Assembly: GCA_964521865.1 (NCBI GenBank)
Contig: CAZFTJ010000002.1
Span: 124,001 to 188,000 of the forward strand
DNA length: 64,000 nt
Reading direction: 5' to 3'
Origin: CAYSRJ01 sp964521865
GTDB lineage: Bacteria; Spirochaetota; B62-G9; DRHN01
Positions 63,899 through 64,000 of this stretch are shown here, piece after piece. Position 1 is the stretch's first letter, and each line of letters begins with the position of its first letter. The translations under genes were made by a program, and so were the position numbers. The notes below the pieces were generated by a model that was not told the origin of the DNA, made no database searches, and saw nothing but the letters and a program-made list of their open reading frames with translations.

Positions 63899-64000
63899 CT
63901 ACAGCCACTCCTCTTTGAGAACATCTCCCTTTATGCCCACAACCATCCATTTAATCGGCACGTTGCGCTCAGACATTTCCACCGCCCGCTGTGCAAGGCT
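63899..64000 (-). CDS. Unidentified protein, C-terminal fragment cut by the window edge
   Basis: An open frame from the window end to a TAG at 63899-63901 reads '...LAQRAVEMSERNVPIKW', then 'MVVGIKGDVLKEEWL'. Codon pattern is coding-like but too short to place in a family. It lies divergent-side of rrf2, on the same strand, ending 135 bp before it. Confidence 0.45.
   Translation of the reverse strand, partial: SLAQRAVEMSERNVPIKWMVVGIKGDVLKEEWL

Noticed and set aside
1..64000. CRISPR array, rRNA or tRNA genes
   Set aside because: I saw no regularly spaced direct repeats and no rRNA or complete tRNA structures on either strand.

Overview
The window looks like a chromosomal segment of an anaerobic, heterotrophic, Gram-negative bacterium. 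A spirochaete (Spirochaetota) is my best guess, with moderate confidence. The basis is the solute-binding-protein leaders that end in FAGGG or YAGGS, the ABC-class ATPase of the COG3044 type, the TraB-like membrane protein, the RCK/TrkH potassium system and the acyl-ACP synthetase/acyltransferase fusion. No rRNA, tRNA or CRISPR array was recognised.

1-14.2 kb: the tail of a DUF362/ferredoxin protein, a GNAT-like protein, a DUF445 membrane protein and adenylate kinase come first. A divergent catabolic locus follows. The leftward arm encodes a GNAT-like protein, a thiolase-fold protein, a DUF35 Zn-ribbon/OB-fold protein and an IclR regulator. The rightward arm encodes FdrA, a DUF1116 (YlbE-like) protein, a cyclase-family metallohydrolase and a three-subunit xanthine-dehydrogenase-type molybdenum hydroxylase. 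The roughly 290-bp divergent promoter region carries four copies of one 13-bp half-site, which makes a coherent IclR-controlled pathway for an N-heterocycle or carbamoyl compound plausible.

14.2-26.4 kb: mostly housekeeping. It holds an M16C protease, RtcB and archease (RNA ligation), glutamine-dependent NAD synthetase, a TraB-like protein, a PflX-like radical SAM protein, an ABC-class ATPase and a small exported protein. Palindromic REP-like repeats are scattered between genes, and a frameshifted HAD-phosphatase remnant lies beside nadE.

26.4-34.1 kb: an AT-rich, gene-poor stretch with a recombinase remnant, then a potassium-uptake block (TrkH and two RCK proteins), a TPR-containing response regulator, a divergent sensor kinase and an internally deleted transposase.

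34.1-52.7 kb: a run of 18 genes all on the minus strand. It contains two ABC importers without ATPases, two DegT-type aminotransferases, a cyclase-family protein, a split multi-subunit FAD/Fe-S amine dehydrogenase, a UroD-fold protein, a non-pyrrolysine MttB-family methyltransferase, a Gfo/Idh/MocA oxidoreductase and an AraC regulator with a PocR-type sensor. It reads as a catabolic island for a methylated or amino-group-bearing compound and is the other candidate for an undescribed system.

52.8-64.0 kb: a lipoprotein metallophosphoesterase, a PIG-L deacetylase, mannose-6-phosphate isomerase, an acyl-activating/ACP/acyltransferase fusion, a methyltransferase, an HD-domain protein and a sulfur-assimilation block (cysK, metY and a cysteine-free Rrf2 regulator like CymR). 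The HD gene and the Rrf2 gene share a 13-bp promoter element.
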